6,371 bases of DNA from an uncultured Fretibacterium sp. (GTDB taxonomy: Bacteria; Synergistota; Synergistia; Synergistales; Aminobacteriaceae). Position 1 is the first letter of the stretch; each line of letters starts with the position of its first letter. Both the position numbers and the translations under genes were made by a program. Of the stretch, positions 5,044 to 6,371 are shown in pieces. The stretch is taken from assembly GCA_937892105.1 (NCBI GenBank), contig CALAUZ010000294.1, forward strand, positions 1 through 6,371. Reading direction: 5' to 3'. The notes beneath the pieces were generated by a model that searched no databases, had not been told where the DNA came from, and saw only the letters and a list, made by a program, of their open reading frames with translations.

Positions 5044-5063
5044 TGATATAATTTTGTCATTAT
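5044..5063 (+). promoter_or_regulatory. Extended -10 promoter of the HTH-antitoxin-toxin operon
   Basis: TGATATAAT at 5044-5052 is a perfect extended -10 (TGn plus TATAAT). CTGACA at 5021-5026 could be a -35 box but would be 20 bases away. ATAAT (5048-5052) and ATTAT (5059-5063) form an inverted repeat over the expected start point, a plausible operator for autoregulation by the antitoxin or HTH protein. The first gene starts about 40 bases downstream. Confidence 0.6.
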
Positions 5064-5095
5064 CTAGGATATTCTAAAAAGGAGTTAAATACGTT

Positions 5096-5380
5096 ATGGC
5101 ACAGGTCATCGAAAATTACATGACGACAAAAGAAGCTGCAGAATACTTAGGATACGACCCAGACTATGTATGTAGCTTATGTATAAATAACAAACTACCA
5201 GGAGCAGGAAAATTTGGGAACGCATGGGCTATCCCTAAACAATCAGTTCATGAATACAAACCAGGTCTACAAGGACAGGCCGCAGTCAACGCTCGCAAGG
5301 AAGCTGAAAGGGAAGCACAACGCGCAGAATTTAATGCCGCTATTCAAGAAGCCAAAGCTCGAAAACAGGAGGAGGATTAA
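5096..5380 (+). CDS. Excisionase-family HTH DNA-binding protein
   Basis: This 94-aa protein has a MerR/Xis-type winged helix of the HTH_17 kind at about residues 9-54. MTTKEAAEYLGYDPDYVCSL gives the two helices, and KLPGAGKFGNAWAIPKQSV the wing with the usual 'W.I' strand. Residues 55-94 are a charged, Ala/Glu/Arg-rich helix, probably a coiled coil for dimerisation. ATG 5096 follows AAGGAG at about eleven bases; Met9 has no site. It is the first gene of a three-gene plus-strand operon, two bases ahead of the antitoxin gene, and opposes the surrounding phage genes. It most likely regulates this operon, as a regulator does in PaaR-PaaA-ParE modules; excision activity is possible, but no integrase is in view. 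Confidence 0.8.
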   Translation: MAQVIENYMTTKEAAEYLGYDPDYVCSLCINNKLPGAGKFGNAWAIPKQSVHEYKPGLQGQAAVNARKEAEREAQRAEFNAAIQEAKARKQEED

Positions 5381-5382
5381 TC

Positions 5383-5616
5383 ATGCCACAGGTCGTTATT
5401 GATATCTCCCCAGAATTGTCTGAACGTCTACTTAATTGGAGTATTCAATCCCAGTTACCTCCTCAAAACCTCGCTCTTGAACTACTACAAGAATACTTCG
5501 ATGATTGTGATGATGCTGATAGGCTTGAAGCTCTCATTCGTTCTGGCAAGATGAAAACATATCCTGCCGATGTCGTTCATAAGGAGTTAGATAATCTTGT
5601 CGCTATGGAGAGTTGA
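5383..5616 (+). CDS. Antitoxin, RelB/ribbon-helix-helix type
   Basis: This 77-aa protein begins with a strand PQVVIDIS (2-9) and two helices (ELSERLLNWSIQS; PPQNLALELLQEYFDD), the outline of a ribbon-helix-helix DNA-binding dimer. The C-terminal tail from about residue 44 contains ADRLEALIRSGKMKTYPADVVHKELDN, which resembles the toxin-binding tail of RelB/CopG-like antitoxins. Such proteins wrap the toxin and repress the operon. ATG 5383 has a strong AGGAGGAGG site. Its last 20 bases overlap the toxin gene, and its codons carry the toxin ribosome site. The partner call rests largely on the clear RelE next to it. Confidence 0.78.
   Translation: MPQVVIDISPELSERLLNWSIQSQLPPQNLALELLQEYFDDCDDADRLEALIRSGKMKTYPADVVHKELDNLVAMES
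5581..5586 (+). promoter_or_regulatory. Ribosome binding site for the TTG-started toxin
   Basis: AAGGAG lies ten bases ahead of TTG 5597, inside the antitoxin gene. No in-frame ATG exists near the start of the toxin, so this site decides a TTG start and would keep toxin translation below that of the antitoxin. Confidence 0.65.
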
Positions 5617-5857
5617 ATACTCTAGTAATGCCGCTAAACAGCTCCTTAAACTTGACAACTCCGTCAGACTTATCATTGAGCGGTTTGCTAAACGGTTACT
5701 TGATTATCCAAATCCACGCTCTATCGGAAAACCATTAAAAGGTCAATTCTCAGGATTATGGCGATATGCTATTGACGACTATCGCCTTATTTGTTCTATT
5801 CATGATAACGTCCTCATTATCGAAATCATCAAAATCGGACATAGAAGCGATGTTTAG
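5597..5857 (+). CDS. RelE/ParE-superfamily toxin
   Basis: This 86-aa protein is of normal RelE length. It begins with strand WRVEYSSNAAKQLLKL, then a helical pair ending in LLDYPNPRSIGKPLKG, and the diagnostic GLWRYAIDDYRLICSI (53-68) and NVLIIEIIKIGHRSDV (71-86). RelE toxins cleave mRNA in the ribosomal A site. Candidate catalytic basics are Arg56, Arg63, His82 and Arg83. The Tyr that often follows 'GHRxxVY' is missing because TAG comes right after Val86, so mRNase activity might be altered. The start is TTG 5597, which overlaps the antitoxin gene and is supported by AAGGAG. A ParE-type gyrase toxin is less likely given the IGHR ending. Confidence 0.87.
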   Translation: MSLWRVEYSSNAAKQLLKLDNSVRLIIERFAKRLLDYPNPRSIGKPLKGQFSGLWRYAIDDYRLICSIHDNVLIIEIIKIGHRSDV

Positions 5858-5894
5858 TAAGAAAAAGTAATATTCTTATAGAAGCTCCATAAAT

Positions 5895-5922
5895 AAAAAA
5901 ACGTTCCCTCGCGGGATTTTTT
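5895..5922. terminator. Bidirectional terminator between toxin and methyltransferase
   Basis: TCCC (5905-5908) pairs with GGGA (5913-5916) around a four-base loop (TCGC on plus, GCGA on minus). Six T follow on the plus strand (5917-5922) and seven on the minus strand (5901-5895), so it can end the toxin operon and the convergent methyltransferase transcript alike. The stem core is short. Confidence 0.65.
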
Positions 5923-5926
5923 GTTT

Positions 5927-6371
5927 TCACTTTGCGGAACTTTTCTTTGTTTTCAGTAGTGACATTAACTTTTTCCAGCGGTCAATTATCACATCGCAGT
6001 AATCAGGGCTAATCTCCATCATGAGGCACTTTCGCCCTGTCTTTTCGCACGCTATGAGAGTTGTCCCTGAACCTCCGAAACAGTCCAGTATCACATCATT
6101 AGGCTTCGTAAAATCTTCAAGGATTTGCATGTGCAGTTCTACGGGCTTCTGCGTCGGGTGAATACGCTTATTCAGGGCTTTATCTCCGTCAATATTGAAA
6201 CCGTCCCATTTATATTCATATTTCTTTATTTTCATGTTGAAATTCGTGTAGGCTAATTCTCCGTCTGAAAATGACAGCCCTTTTCCCCTCATCTTGTCCC
6301 AGAAAATCCAGCCGCATGATGGCGGCAAAAATTCCGTGAAATTCTGACCTCCCCAGATAATTTGACGATTA
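5927..6371 (-). CDS. DNA N4/N6 methyltransferase, beta class, C-terminal part
   Basis: The frame is open to the window edge and ends with TGA at 5929-5927; 147 residues are visible. They begin NRQIIWGGQNFTEFLPPSCG and WIFWDK, the usual segment of the N6/N4 methyltransferase family (Pfam N6_N4_Mtase). Then come HPTQKP (71-76) and the SAM-binding motif I DCFGGSGTT (96-104), with the acidic residue of motif II in MMEIS. Because motif I lies near the C-terminus, this is the beta class, so the catalytic DPPY/SPPY motif IV should be upstream, outside the window. The enzyme would methylate adenine or cytosine amino groups in phage DNA, possibly against host restriction; no nuclease partner is seen. 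A TTG at 6328 is an internal codon, not a start. Confidence 0.9.
   Translation of the reverse strand, partial: NRQIIWGGQNFTEFLPPSCGWIFWDKMRGKGLSFSDGELAYTNFNMKIKKYEYKWDGFNIDGDKALNKRIHPTQKPVELHMQILEDFTKPNDVILDCFGGSGTTLIACEKTGRKCLMMEISPDYCDVIIDRWKKLMSLLKTKKSSAK

Noticed and set aside
5858..5885. TAAGAA/TTCTTA inverted repeat and ATAGAAGC direct repeat after the toxin
   Set aside because: They are short and A/T-rich with no T run; chance is likely.
6326..6328. TTG as start of a short methyltransferase
   Set aside because: The upstream in-frame residues (IIWGGQNFTEFL) are conserved methyltransferase sequence, so the gene simply continues past the window edge.
1..6371. CRISPR array, insertion sequence, rRNA
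   Set aside because: No regularly spaced repeats, transposase motifs or rRNA signatures were seen.

Overview
The window looks like part of a tailed-phage or prophage genome. Almost everything is read from the minus strand, and the left end is the start of a DNA-packaging module: a DUF5681 protein in the small-terminase position, a complete large terminase (TerL), and the first 127 residues of a P22-type portal protein. Strong AGGAGG ribosome sites and short intrinsic terminators suggest a Bacillota (Firmicutes) host. A Negativicutes or clostridial gut host is my guess and is not proven by the sequence.

Layout in minus-strand transcription order, right to left. (1) 6371-5927: C-terminal part of a beta-class N4/N6 DNA methyltransferase. 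(2) 5096-5857, on the opposite strand: a three-gene cassette of excisionase-like HTH protein, RelB/RHH-type antitoxin and RelE-type toxin. It has its own extended -10 promoter and ends at a bidirectional terminator shared with the methyltransferase, so it looks like a moron. (3) 4897-3467: a run of six clear and one tentative very small minus-strand genes, most overlapping stop to start, closed by a terminator. The 54-aa and 52-aa members are real-looking. (4) 3304-2876: a 142-aa gene of unknown function with its own terminator. (5) 2737-2361: a single gene with its own promoter, palindromes and a terminator hairpin between promoter and ribosome site. It encodes a 93-aa protein that strikingly resembles a stefin (type 1 cystatin). 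(6) 2286-2221: a tRNA-like element with perfect acceptor, D and T arms but a drastically shortened anticodon arm. (7) 2173-1: the packaging genes.

The two most interesting items are the stefin-like cysteine-protease-inhibitor homologue behind an attenuator-like leader, and the tRNA-like element without a normal anticodon arm. The HTH-antitoxin-toxin moron is also notable. All family calls are from motif recognition by eye; no searches were run.
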